A DNA stretch of 64,000 nucleotides, taken from contig CANTUQ010000073.1 of NCBI GenBank assembly GCA_947683425.1, positions 18,454,501 through 18,518,500 of the forward strand. Reading direction: 5' to 3'. The stretch's first letter is position 1, and every line of letters starts with the position of its first letter. Positions 14,963 through 25,700 of this stretch are shown here, in pieces. A model generated the notes under the pieces. That model was not told where the DNA came from and did not search any database. It worked only from the letters and a program-made list of their open reading frames with translations. The translations under genes and the position numbers were made by a program. This stretch comes from Excoecaria cochinchinensis. Its lineage: Eukaryota > Streptophyta > Magnoliopsida > Malpighiales > Euphorbiaceae.

Positions 14963-16123
14963 TCATTGAAAGTTAGAATTTGAGGTCAGTGAAGGGAATA
15001 AGGCAAGGAAATAAGGAAAAAACTGGAGAAAATAAGCTGCTACAAGGTCGAAATAAAGGAACAGGCACGGAATCTAAGGAAAAGGTGAAATTTATAAAGT
15101 AGCTCCATTGACGGCTTGCCCATCCTTAATTTCAGACGGCCTGGCCATCTGTCATTGTCCACCTAGCAAATTCATCATTGCATATCACGCGCATTTACTG
15201 CATTTAATGAGGGAAATCTGGAGCGACAGACGGTCAGCACGTTGCTTTCTCCTAGAGACGGAACGCCCGTCAGTCATGAAAATCTATATGAGTCTATCGG
15301 ACTGACGGGCTAACAGTTTCTTTTCTCTTCTTCCTTTTCATTTTCCTGTTCACCGGCACCCAGATTCTGTTTTTTCTTCATATCTTGGCCATTTTTGCAC
15401 CATTTTGCATTCTGGTTGTACCACTGTGACCCTTGCATCATTGTGCATCTTCTGAAGTATTTTTCGTAGAGTTTCATCGAGTTTCATTTTTTTGCAGTTT
15501 CATGTCAGTAGCCAACTTTTCCTCCTTTTTATTTGTTTGTTGGAAGTAAAATTTAATTCTCTTCTACTCTACTATTAGGTTAGTTTAATTTGTTTTGAAT
15601 GATTTTTTTTATATTTAAATACTGTCTTTAGTTTAACATGATATGAATATTGTTTAGCTAATTTTTTTTAGTATTGCTTTTACTTGTTTAGACACTCTTC
15701 CTTAGTTAATATAATCTTTAAATGCTTGTTTGATTTTAAGTGCGTATATAAAATAGTTTAAAGTGCATAAGTTAGCCTGAGCAGCCTAATATGCTTTCCA
15801 TTGAGATAGTGATATACATGAGTTGTTGGTTGGGGGCCTGAGGCTTGTCGTTTTGAGCTTTGTGCAGGAAGTTGGGCACACCCTTGCTGGGATGCTGTCC
15901 AAATTTTTAAAATGTATTGTGTTGTTGTTGGGGCCTGAGGCCTGTTCTTTATTATTGTCTTCTTATGCAGGAGGTCGGGTACATCCCTACCGGGATGCTG
16001 CCCAAATTTTTTAATTTTTTTAGCAGGGCACATCCTTACCGGGATGCTGCCCAATTTTCTATCTGCGGGATTAGTCCCGTTTATGACCATGATTTTGAAC
16101 CAATTGTTTAATTTCCTTCCAGG
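14963..16123. other. Region between divergent Tat ORFs
   Basis: Noncoding stretch separating the minus-strand DUF7745-like ORF from the plus-strand ORF1-like frame, so it could hold both promoters. It contains inverted 'gacgg...ccgtc' motifs (15110-15310) and three 'accgggatgctgcccaa' repeats (15874-16060). The last bases before the 16124 ATG, 'tttccttccag', look like a splice acceptor. Confidence 0.55.
15874..16060 (+). repeat. Three-copy 'gggatgctgcccaa' repeat with upstream cag
   Basis: Copies of about 35 bp start at 15874, 15977 and 16026, each reading gggcacatcc-ttacc-gggatgctgcccaa with variants. Each follows a 'gcag' within 10 bp (tgtgcaggaa, tatgcaggag, tagcaggg), resembling serial splice acceptors in a 5' leader. 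The splicing role is speculative. Confidence 0.7.
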
Positions 16124-18090
16124 ATGCCACCACGGCGATGTGCTCAGCATGACCATCCCGAGCCACAGGCTCCCGACTAGATGACTCTCGAGGCTAGGGA
16201 GAGATACAGATTATTGGCCCGAGTGGAGTTTCGAGCCAGTCGTTTTATCTTCAGACCATTCCTCGAGGCCCTAGGGATGGCAGGCAAGGTTGATGCCCTG
16301 TTGGCGGGCACTGGTTGGACCGAGTTCCTGACTCCAGCCTTTCCGACCTACCCAGAGATGGTGAGACAGTTTCTTGCTACCCTACTGTACGCTGGATTTC
16401 AGAGGTCTGATATAGAGGAGGGAGTCATTCAGTTCTAGATTGACTGCCACCACTATACTATCAAACGCTAGCATTTTGCACAGGCCATAAGGCTTCCTCA
16501 CGAGCAGGACATCATGGTGCCCCAGAGGGTAGTCCGATGCCATCATTGGGCAACCATCGCTTTACCAGGAGTGCCGTATGATTACGATACGGCGAAGAGC
16601 ACGATGCTTATATCGCAGGCTCTTCGATACCTCCACAGAGTCTTATCCAGCTCCTACCTAGGACGGGCTGGAAACCCTTGGTCCCTTAACGCTGCGGAGA
16701 TATGGAGCTTATGGGCCATGGTGGCTGGTCAGCGGCTCAGTATTAGCCATGAGATTTTGGCTAACCTAGTGGGGTGTCTAGGGGGGCAGCCCCGGTAGTC
16801 TATGTTGGCGGAGTGATAACTAGATTGTTGTTGGGATTGGGCGTTCGTCCAGGGATCTTTGGGCAGGCTGTAGAGGAGAGCATGTATGTAGATGCTCCAT
16901 TAGCTGTCATGATGGGCATGGTGGTACAGATACAGGGGCAGGCCGAGGCATACAGACTCCTCACCATTCATGAGACCAGACGAACATTCGGCCTTCCCTC
17001 GTTAGAGCAGCTAGAGGAGCAGCCTGAGGTATAGCCTCCACAGCCACAGTACCAGGAGGACCAGCCGCCCCAACATCTAGTCTATCAGGAGGAGCAGCCT
17101 CCACAGCAGCAGCCTGAGGAGGAGGAGCCTCGTACACCTTTTGATATAGGGGTGGAGTTCACTATGGACGAGCTGTTCGCTACTCCTCCAGCACCGGTAC
17201 GAAGTCCTACCGCTTCGAGAGTGCAGCTGACAGCCCCTAGACCATCCAAGAGGTTTCATCCTTATGCAAGGGGGGACCCGGGGGCATCTACCTCTATAGC
17301 TCCACCGCTAGAGCATATATCGGAGTCATCTCCACCTCCAGCAGCACAGCCAGATTTTATGACAGTCATCTCCTCCATGTTCACGTCCTTTGAGCGTAGA
17401 TAGGAGGAGAGGGACAGGATCCTTTTAGAGCAGCTCGAAGAGCAGGATAGGGCTATGATGGAGAGACTGGAGCAGCAGTAGGGTGTTATCCAAGAGCAGG
17501 CTAGGCTCTTTGAGCAGCTGAGGCAGGAGGTGAGGGCATCCCAAGATGAGACAGCTCAGAAAGTAAACGCGTCTTTACAAGTTGTAGATGAGACAGTGGA
17601 CACTCTCAGGCTTAGAGTTTAGGGGTTGGAGGGTGAGAAACCTCCCATTACCCGATCTATCAGAGAGTTTAGAGAGCATGCTGAGGATAGATTAGGGGGT
17701 ATGGAGACCGCTGCTACGGATTGGACCCTTCGACAATGCAATGCATTTAGGGAGTTAGGAGGGGTTGTTTTGGACACACTACGATTCATGACAGTTTGTG
17801 CGCAACCCTTCCTAGACAGGTATGCTCAGGTGCAGTTCAAGCAGCAGGATCCAGAGAGAGCACAGCCTCGGTCTGTACCGGTGGCCGTTCCTCCCAGGTT
17901 CCATTCGCAAGTCAGAGTCTGGGCATCTCAGCAGCCTGGACCATCAGATCCTCTTGGCTAGCCATCTACATCAGGAGCCGGACCTTCTGCCTCTTCATCT
18001 CGGTCTCAGACAGTTCATATATCAAATGATGATGATGATCCGAAAGAGGAGCCCTCGGACTATCCACCCCTATAGCCATTCAGGGAGTCC
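16124..18090 (+). pseudogene. Athila ORF1-like / plant retroelement structural protein, broken by TAG codons
   Basis: The frame starts with ATG at 16124 (MPPRRCAQ...) and can be followed for about 650 codons to TGA at 18088, with one frame change in the G-rich stretch near 16766-16790. The N-terminal part (VDALLAGTGWTEFLTPAFP, YPEMVRQFLATL, LRYLHRVLSSSYLGR, 'AEIWSLWAM', 'GGVITRLLLGLGV') resembles Athila ORF1 / 'putative plant transposon protein' domains (recalled, not searched). A P/Q/E-rich linker follows, then a heptad-like coiled coil (about 17404-17640), then a tail ending in an acidic DDDDPKEE run. In-frame stops at 16178, 16436, 16469, 17032, 17401, 17479, 17620, 17959 and 18073 are all TAG. 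It may be a sense extra ORF of the Tat element ending at the LTR 19322-21620, or an Athila remnant. Confidence 0.7.
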
Positions 18091-19306
18091 TGATATCATT
18101 TTTGTATTTTTCATTATCATCATTATGTTTATATTACATTGTACAAAACTGAATCTTTTAGTGGAAAAACATTTGCTGCTAAAGTTATATGTTATTTCCC
18201 TTATCTTTATCTTTAATTCATTTACACTAAAGACGAATGATTATATGATCACAACAAGAAAATGATAAATAACAATGGCAACATAAAATGTGCATAAACC
18301 TAACAATCAGATTATTTTGCACAAGAATTAACAAAAACCATTTACCATACAGGAATTTGTCTTCACATCAGTCTAATGACCAATAATCAAAAAGGAGGAT
18401 AAACAGAGCAAACGCTATGTCCTTCAAGATCATATTCAACCAAAACTATCTTGCACATCGAATGGGGGTTAGCAAGGAAGTTTCAGCAACCGAGATTGTA
18501 GTCAGAGAGTACTGCGTCTCACAACTCATGGTGTAGTCAGAGAGTACTACGCACCTTGTAGATCGAATGGGGGTTAGCAAGGAAATTCCAATGAACCTGG
18601 ATTGTAGTCAGAGAGTACTACATCTCACAACCGGGATTACAGTCAGAGAATGCTGCATCTCACTTTCCCCGTGCAGGCCGAGATGAGGCTAGCGGAAGGC
18701 CATGCAGACCGAGACGAGGTCAGTACGGCACCAGTGATAGAATACATCACGGCGGGACTGCGGTTAGATAACACTGCATCTTGCAACCGATATTGCAGTC
18801 AGAGAGTGCTGCATCTCACTTTCCCCACGCAGGCCGAGACGAGGCTAGCGGAAGGCCATGCAGACCGAGATGAGGTCAATAGGGCATCAGCGATAGAATA
18901 CATCGCGACGGGACTTCGGTTAGATAACACTGCTTCTCGCAATTGAGATTTGTAATCATAGAGCACTATGTCTCACCAAAGCAGTGCGAGCCGAGATGAG
19001 GCAAGCAAGGCGAATGAGGTTGCAGTTAGAAAACACTGCGCTTCGCACCGAGATCGTAGCTAGAGAACGCTACATCTCACCTTACAGGTTGAGACGAGAC
19101 GAGTAGGGACCCATACATCAGAGCAAATCATGGCTAAACAACGCTATCATCCATGACATTCACCACCGAGCAGACCGAGACGAGGCCTGCTAGGTGAACA
19201 ACCAACCGCTCCCTTTCAGAAGGTAAGAACTGCCTCAGGTACGTGTTTCTTTCCTTCTTCTTCTCTGAATTTTGGCTCATCTAGGTACTAGTGCACTAGT
19301 TTCCCC
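18091..19306 (+). other. 3' noncoding region of the Tat element
   Basis: No frame is recognised. 18091-18470 is AT-rich and featureless. From 18480 the sequence is built from 'gtagtcagagagtac' and 'ccgagatgagg' motifs (see the tandem repeat). It ends at the polypurine tract. Both neighbours support its place between the last ORF and the 3' LTR. Confidence 0.6.
18480..19090 (+). repeat. 156-bp tandem repeat with shorter related motifs
   Basis: Two full units begin at 18655 and 18811 (gcatctcactttcccc), a 156-bp period, each with 'gaggctagcggaaggccatg' and 'ggttagataacactgc'. Shorter degenerate pieces extend both ways ('gtagtcagagagtac' at 18491, 18530, 18601; 'gcgagccgagatgagg' near 18987). 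The open frame 18650-18946 follows the repeat and is not supported as a gene. Confidence 0.88.
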
Positions 19307-19321
19307 AAAATTGGGGGCAAC
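19307..19321 (+). promoter_or_regulatory. Polypurine tract
   Basis: AAAATTGGGGGCAAC lies directly 5' of the LTR start at 19322. A purine-rich tract adjoining the 3' LTR primes plus-strand DNA synthesis in LTR retrotransposons. It fixes this LTR as the 3' LTR of a plus-strand element. Confidence 0.85.
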
Positions 19322-21620
19322 TATAAGCACCGTGCCCTGAGGCAGTTCAGATCAGAGATTACTCGATGAAGAAATCAGTGTTCGTTTCCGATCCACTGGA
19401 TGAAATTCGGGAATTTTGGTCCTTCAGATTCACAAGGATTGGAGTTTTTCATTTGTAGCAAAAAGAATTAGAAAAATTGGGAAAATTTAGCATAAAAAGT
19501 GTTTTTTTCCTCCGCAGACGGCCTGCCCGTCGGTAGTCAGATGCCCATCGGTAGCCGATATGATCTGTCTCTTGCCATTAGATACGTGATGTCGGTGAAG
19601 TGAGCAACGGACACATGTCTGCAAACCGACGCCCTTATGTTCTTTCCCCGTGCCTCATTCCATTCCATTGGCCAAATGACCGCGTGTACCCTTTTAACCG
19701 ATGCCCGTTCGTGAGCTTCAGATGACCGTCATTCAATTGCCAAATCCTATTTCGAATAGGATTTCTCTTTCCTATTCCAAATAGGATTCTTTTTCTATAG
19801 AAGGGGGATTTTTCAATGATTTGGGGGTTGGACAATTTTTAATTAAGGGATCTTCTTTCTCTCAAAAAGATATTCTCTAATATTTTTCTCTCAAAAATCA
19901 TATTTTTACAAAATACACAAAAAACTCTTTTCATCCTTTGTTTTCAATCTATTTTCAAAATCTTATTTTGAGGAATCAAATCAAATTGAGGTCACAAGAT
20001 TAATTTGTTTCCATCAATTTATCGATTCCAACACTTGAATCGCTGTAATTTTCAAGGAAGAAATATAAATTTTCTTGTCTTGATTTTTATCCGATCTTTG
20101 TGAACCGCGCAGGACCAAAAATTATCCTACATTCATCCAAAAAGGTATAATCCGAGGGTAAATATTATAGATCTGATATTTGGTTGATTGAATTTAATTA
20201 TTTGTGTTTTTTTAAGTATTTTATTTAAAATAAATATTTTTTTGTGAAAATATCTGCTGTTTTTATCATTTTTTGAGCATCAGGGGTGACCGACGGGTAG
20301 TATAGCTACCGACGTCCGTCCCTCGTTTAACGGACGGGACATATACAGCGCATTGCACTGCCCGCCGGTCAGATTTCCAACACTTGTTGGTCACGTCTGA
20401 ATGGCCGTCCCTGGGCTCCTCCTCACTGTTTCAATCTGTTTTCATTTGTTTTCTTTATTCTTATTTATTATTCTCTTCAAAACTCCTTTATTAGTTTCTC
20501 TTTTATTCTATTCTAATTCTAAAATTTTAGCACTAATGTGTTTGTTTATTTTTGTGAGGTATTATTTGATTATTTTGGATGTAAAAATTTGAGGATGATG
20601 ATGGCCCCCCAAACCTAAGGGTTTCTATCCGGTTTATTCCCTTTAACCCTCATCTTTATCATTATTATTTATTTGATATTTATTGTACGTTTATTATTAT
20701 TTATTTTTCAGCTTATTATTTTTATTATTATTATTATTGCTAGTTTTATTATTAGTTTAGTATTTATTATTATATAAATTGCATTATTGTTGTTATTGTT
20801 ATGTTTATTTATTTATTTCCCTTCGTAAAATAACTCTTTGTCACGTTAATAAAAAATGGCTAAGCGTTTTATAGTAATCAATTTGGGAATTTTCGCAAAA
20901 TCAAGGACCCAAGTCCTTATTTATCTAATAAAACCATCACATAAAAAAATATTTTTTTTGGTAATAAATGCATCTAGGACCAATGTCCTCAATTTTAATA
21001 AATATCCGTTTTATGCGTATTTTGTACTTTATTTATAATGGGTGTTGTATTCCGCACCTAATTTTATTGTAATTTATTCTTATATGCCTTATTTTAATGT
21101 TATTTTATTTTTCGCTTTTATGTGACTGAGTGCACCTTCTAATTAATTGCATCGTGTGGAAAGAGGGTGAAATAATAAATTCAAAACTTAATTGTAAAAT
21201 TAATCTAGTTATGAATAAATGAGAAGTCCCGATCCTATCTCTGGCCTTTGGGCTCAACGAGGCGAGAGGCCCATTTCGATGTTTCATTGGAATGGGATCT
21301 CCAACACACCTCTTGTGTCCCACCAAAAGACGCAATTTACAATCCTAGGCTCCATAGGGTTAGAGGGTCATCCCAATGTTCTATTAGGGTGAATGCCTCC
21401 AAGACCCCTTTGGTTTGCCCAAAATGGATAATATGCGCCGTCTTAGGCTCACTGAGGCGAGACGAACTTTCCCAATGTTTTATTGGGTGGTAACTCCATG
21501 AAACCTCCTTGTTGCCCAAAATAGACGCACTTGTAAATACCTTACAAGTTTCCAATGAACCTCATCCCGATCACCCTAAAGCGGGCCTTTGGGGCACCAC
21601 GGGGTTCGGCCCGCGTCACA
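19322..21620 (+). mobile_element. Tat/Ogre-type 3' LTR
   Basis: It starts TATAAGCACCGTGCCCTGAG (TG mutated to TA) right after the polypurine tract and ends GGCCCGCGTCACA at 21620, 2299 bp. It contains GC-rich gacgg/ccgtc islands at 19515-19570 and 20285-20410, an ATT-rich stretch near 20650-20780, and the late sub-repeats with TGGTAACTCC at 21488. It belongs to the TGTAAGCACCGTG subfamily with the solo LTR at 28317. No primer site follows 21620. Confidence 0.9.
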
Positions 21621-21896
21621 CCTGCCAACCACTATCCGATCGGCATGGCAATTCATTCGTCATCGTCTTTGCTGGCTCTTATCCTAAACCTCTTTTCCTA
21701 TAAAAAGGGGCAAAACAAATGTGCAAGGTATATAAAAGAGATGCGTACCTATGGCGCTACATACCTGTTGGGGTCAATGTCAGACCGGTGCCCCCTGAAG
21801 GTGTGTTGGTTGTTCCCTGGAGAATAGTTTTTAGAATATCATCTTCTTAGATTTTTTTCGAGTCTTTTCTAGACTTCCAAAGTGCAGGACACCATT

Positions 21897-22270
21897 CTTG
21901 AAACTCACCGAGTCATTATCTAGACTACAAAGTGCGAACATCCTTGGAAACTCACTAAGCCATTATCTAGACTACAAAGTGTAGACATCCTTGAAACTCA
22001 CCGGGCCGTTATCAAGGCTACAAAGTGTAGACATCCTTAAAACTCATCGAGCCGTTATCTAGGCTATAAAGTGCAGGGATCCTTCAAACTCACCGAGTCG
22101 TTATCTAGACTACAAAGTGCGAGGATCCTTGAAACTTACCGAGTCATTATCTAGGCTACAAAGTGCGGGGATCCTTGAAACTCACCGAGCTGTTATCTAG
22201 GCTACAAAGTGCGGGGATCCTTGAAACTCACCGCGCTGTTATCGAGGCTATAAAGTGCGGGGACTATCCT
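21897..22270 (+). repeat. About 46-bp tandem repeat, eight copies
   Basis: Units read cttgaaactcaccgagtc, attatctagactac, aaagtgcggacatc with variants (starts near 21897, 21943, 21990, 22036, 22083, 22130, 22176, 22222). Looser copies with 'gagtctgctccagacttac' continue to about 22420. Confidence 0.9.
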
Positions 22271-22549
22271 CAGATGGCGATGTTCCGAGTCTGCTCTAGA
22301 CTTACAAAACACCATAAATGTCCTCTTGGACTGCACCGATTCTGCTCCAGACTTACAAAGTGCGAGGGCCGTCCTCTAATGGTGATGCGCCGAGTCTACT
22401 CCAGACTTACAAAACATGGGAATTGTTTCCTTGAATTTCACTGGCTGTGATATACTAGATACCAATCTCCAATCAGAGCCTCCTTGTTGGAAAAAACCTA
22501 AATGTCTTTTGAGAGGGCTCTGTGCTCGCAGGGAGACTTTAAAAACTCT

Positions 22550-22690
22550 TACTCACTGAGAGGCTTAAATGCTCACTGAGAGGCTTAGATGCTCACTGAG
22601 AGACTTTGATGCTCACTGAGAGACTTTAATGCTCACTGAGAGACTTTAATTGCTCACTAAGAAACTCTGATGCTCACTAAGAGACTTTGA
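22550..22690 (+). repeat. 20-bp tandem repeat, seven copies
   Basis: Unit atgctcactgagagactttg, seven copies at 20-21 bp spacing. It directly follows the spacer after the 46-bp array. Confidence 0.93.
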
Positions 22691-22693
22691 TTT

Positions 22694-22826
22694 TGAGCCT
22701 CTAGAGAGGAAATTAGATTTGAGCCTCCTTAGTGAGGAAATAAGATTGAGCCTTCTCAAAGGAAATTGGATCTAAGCCTCCCCAGAGGAAATTGGATTTG
22801 AGCCTCCTCAGAGGAAATTGGACTTG
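22694..22826 (+). repeat. About 24-bp tandem repeat, five copies
   Basis: Unit gagcctcctcagaggaaatt with gga/aga tails, five copies. Each unit contains cctc...gagg, so every copy can also form a small hairpin. Confidence 0.9.
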
Positions 22827-22840
22827 ATGTTGGTCTGTAG

Positions 22841-24100
22841 GCGAATGGGTTTCAATGTCTTCGGTGTCTCTTAAAAAGATTTCTTTTGTTCTTTGTAAAC
22901 TTTTGGGATTTTCACATTTTGACTGTATTTGAATTTTTACAGTATGTTGGATTTTCAAGGGCTTGAAAATATCTTTATTATCATTATTTTGTTTTTGGTT
23001 TTTTTTTTTTAATTTATGTTTTATTTTATTAAGAATTTGTGTTCTTTGTACATTTGAATTTGGATTTTTGTACACTTATTGTGTGGTGTGTGTGAGGGTA
23101 CATCATGTGACAGAGAGACTTACTTGATTGCCCCTGGCATGGTGTGGGTTCACAGGATTCCTCTTCCGTGAGGACTTCATCTTGAGTTGATTGTCCAACA
23201 TGGATGAGCACCGATATTGAGCTGTAATTATACCTCGGCCCATTTTTGCATCTGATTGCCTCTAAGTAAAGAACGTGTGGGTAGTATAGCTTCCCAAAGG
23301 ATCTTCTTTTCTGTAGATTTGTGTGATTCTGGATTGCCCTTCGCATGGCGTGCCCGGGTAGACTTATTCTTTTGGGTGTTCCCCCTTTATACAGACTCAC
23401 CTGATTTTATGCCGGACACAGTGGCCGACAATGTTGAGCTGAACCCATCTCTCGGATCATCTTTACACATGAGGTCTATTCGGACCTTTCCCTCTAAGTT
23501 ATGTACGCAGCAATATAAAAGATTGTGCATGCGTATGGAATTATGTGTGTGAAATATATACACAAAACTAATATACAGGAAATACATGCCAAGGATTAAT
23601 GTAAAAAAATTATGTATACACAACTATATGTATAAAGGATTAAATACATTTGATATGCGCTTGTGATATGCATGCTAGACATGTGCAAAGAATTATGTGT
23701 TATATGTATGAAAACATTACATACATGGGATATGCATGAAGAATTGCACATACAAGATATATACAGAGTTCATGCATATGTGAATGCATGTTGGGCAAGG
23801 TGAAAGGCTATGCGCATGTAAAGTTATGCAAGGAGATATGCAAAAGATTGTATATGCTAGATGCACGTGATATGCAAAAATGGGTAGACCACATCCTAGG
23901 TGATTAAGGGACTTGTTAAGGGTACTGCTTATACTATCTGATGCCCCTAGTGATCTAGAAAAGTATTATCTTGGCTTAGGAATTCTGACTCATAATTCCT
24001 CTTAGAGAAAATTGTCCCATGTGCATCTTTGTGCCCCGGTCAATGAGCAAATGCCTTTTGCCATGAGCTGTACAACATTTTGCCCCCAGGACTTTGACTC
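22841..24100. other. Tat internal region without a recognised gene
   Basis: 22841-23100 is T-rich. 23100-23480 has moderate GC but no sustained frame. 23500-23900 is a low-complexity stretch rich in atgcat, tatgca and catgta, of the same kind as the Tat leaders at 27200-27560 and 52690-52830. 24000-24100 matches (inverted) 62715-62830, tying it to the second Tat element. Confidence 0.5.
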
Positions 24101-24943
24101 GCGTCTTGCATTCTGTACTATTTACCTACGGGGATATTATCCAAATTAATGCCACCTTATTGCTCCAGACATCGAAAGTCATTATTTGAAGGTATTGCAT
24201 CCCTTGTGGATTTTCACACTAGTTTTTCTTTGCGAGAAATGCGTCCCTTTAGGGATTTTCACAAGACCCTGTGCCTAATCTTTTACCTGGAATGGACCCA
24301 ACCCATTCCAGTGGCTTTTATTCATTTTATTTTTTTTGTAGGACAGACTACCTATTTTTAGGCTCTGACCCTGCCCTTTGGCCTAACTTTTGCTTAGAGG
24401 GCCAATTACGGTTTTCAACTCTAATGGCCTCTCCTTTTTATTTTTCTTTTTTTTTCTTGAAGGGTATGACTGCAAGAAAAGTTGAAGCTACTATTAAAGC
24501 CCCCTTCTAGAGTAATCAATAGCTATTTACTGAGGTGCTTCCTTCCCAGACAGCGGTTGTATTCCTTTGCCTCTCCTGATGAATGTGTTGCTAGATTGGG
24601 TGACGTGGCGGATGAGGATCGGGTTCTTTAGGGTGTGTACCATTATGTGGGTTTTATGAGGCTACCTTTTATGTTACCACCCATTATTCTTGATAGTTTA
24701 GAGGGATTCAATATGTAGTGAGGCATCCTCTATCCTTTTCGGGTGGCCCTTTATTCTCGGCTTTCACCTCCAGGTACCATAGCCTCTGGACATAGTTACC
24801 TATAAAGATTGTTAGACCACAAATTGGAGATCGCACCTTTTTTTCTTACGAGGGCCCACAAGATGTGGGTGCTAAGTCCCACCATTGATAACATGACCCA
24901 TCGACTTAGGCATCTGGCTGGCGAGAGCAGCAGCAAAGCGTAG
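24101..24943 (+). pseudogene. Antisense extra ORF of the minus-strand Tat element (exon 1 end, intron, exon 2)
   Basis: The exon 1 end is 'ccaccttattgctccag' (to 24168), aligned with the exon 1 end of the copy at 14339. The intron-like segment 24169-24462 includes 'tggattttcacactag' blocks shared with 14173-14338 and 62461-62690, and ends in a long T-rich tract with acceptor ttgaag. Exon 2, read from 24509 to the TAG at 24941, gives about 144 residues including CFLPRQRLYSFASP, 'FMRLPFMLPPIILDSLEG' and RAHKMWVLSPTIDNM, with TAG, TGA and TAA interruptions. The donor GT is lost. The gene is antisense to the gag and pol remnants at 25327-27140. The protein family is inferred from the copy at 13716-14962. 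Confidence 0.65.
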
Positions 24944-25326
24944 CTATTAGATTTCATGCATTCAATAATGAACAATATTTCTCTTTTTATAAAAGAACTA
25001 AAAAATAATGAACACATGAGTTGAATTTATTTTGCAAAGATTGTATGTATTTTGGTATGATTTCTCAATACATGATCATTATCTAACATAGATTCAAAAT
25101 GCAAAACTACATCTAATCCTATAGTAGGTCTTGAAAGCATCAAACTTCTGTTTCTAATCAGCTCTCTCGGGTTTTCTTGATTGGATATTTTCTCTCGAGT
25201 CTCTAATTTTTGCCTAGAATGCCTTTTTTCGATTTTCACACTGACGAGCCACCCATTTTTAGCAAGGCCGCCTTTTTTGGTTTTTGACCAGTGAGGCTTC
25301 TATTCTCTTCTTTTAATTTTTAGTCT
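24944..25326 (-). other. Post-integrase region of the minus-strand Tat element
   Basis: On the minus strand it follows the integrase stop and contains 'gtgtgaaaatcgaaaaaagg', 'cattctaggcaaaaatta' and 'ccaatcaagaaaacc'. The same blocks occur at 62080-62160 in the plus-strand Tat element. No coding function is assigned. Confidence 0.55.
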
Positions 25327-25700
25327 TTAGCCATGGAACCTCTTGAGTCTGTCGATGTTGACCAGTTCTTTGAAGTCATTTCCATCTCTGTCTATTGCTA
25401 CTCCTTTAGATAACAACCTCTTAAGAACCAACAGACCTTCCTACGTCGGCCTAAATCTACCTTGTATGTCCGAAACACCTGGTGTCATTCGCTTGAAGAC
25501 TGAATCTCCTTCTTTTGGTGGATGCCTTCTGACCTTCTTCCCAAATGGTCGAGCAAGTCTTTTCTAATAGATCTGGTTGTGATAATAAGCCTGCGACCTA
25601 TTCTCGTCTAGCATGCTCAGCTGCAACAATCGTTGTTGCGCCTAATTATTTTCTGGAATCTGGGCTTCCATGACTACCTTTAAAGATTTGAGCTCTACTT
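25327..25700 (-). pseudogene. Tat/Ogre integrase C-terminal remnant
   Basis: Read from about 25698 down to TAA at 25327, the frame gives VELKSLKVVMEAQIPENN, then 'AYYHNQIY', KKVRRHPPKEGDSVFKRM, 'PGVSDIQGRFRP' and DFKELVNIDRLKRFHG. This matches the end of Tat/Ogre integrases, with the recalled pattern 'RKVRPR.F.EGDLVLK' followed by a 'RPNWEGP' and 'VNAD.VKRYY'-type end. Three in-frame stops are all TAG, at positions where the family usually has Trp, Gln and Trp. The catalytic core is absent: upstream the frame joins directly to the reverse-transcriptase linker, so this element cannot encode a working integrase. Confidence 0.8.

Larger units (their letters stand above)
21621..22840 (+). other. 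Tat internal region dominated by tandem arrays
   Basis: It begins cctgccaacc right after the 3' LTR, with no primer site, and matches 1380-1800 in layout ('cgtacctatgg', 'ggtgtgttggttgttccctg'). Three unrelated short-period arrays follow one another (listed separately). No protein is supported. Confidence 0.6.

Noticed and set aside
15758..16156. 132-residue minus-strand open frame
   Set aside because: It is antisense to a three-copy repeat and to the start of the supported plus-strand ORF; no motif.
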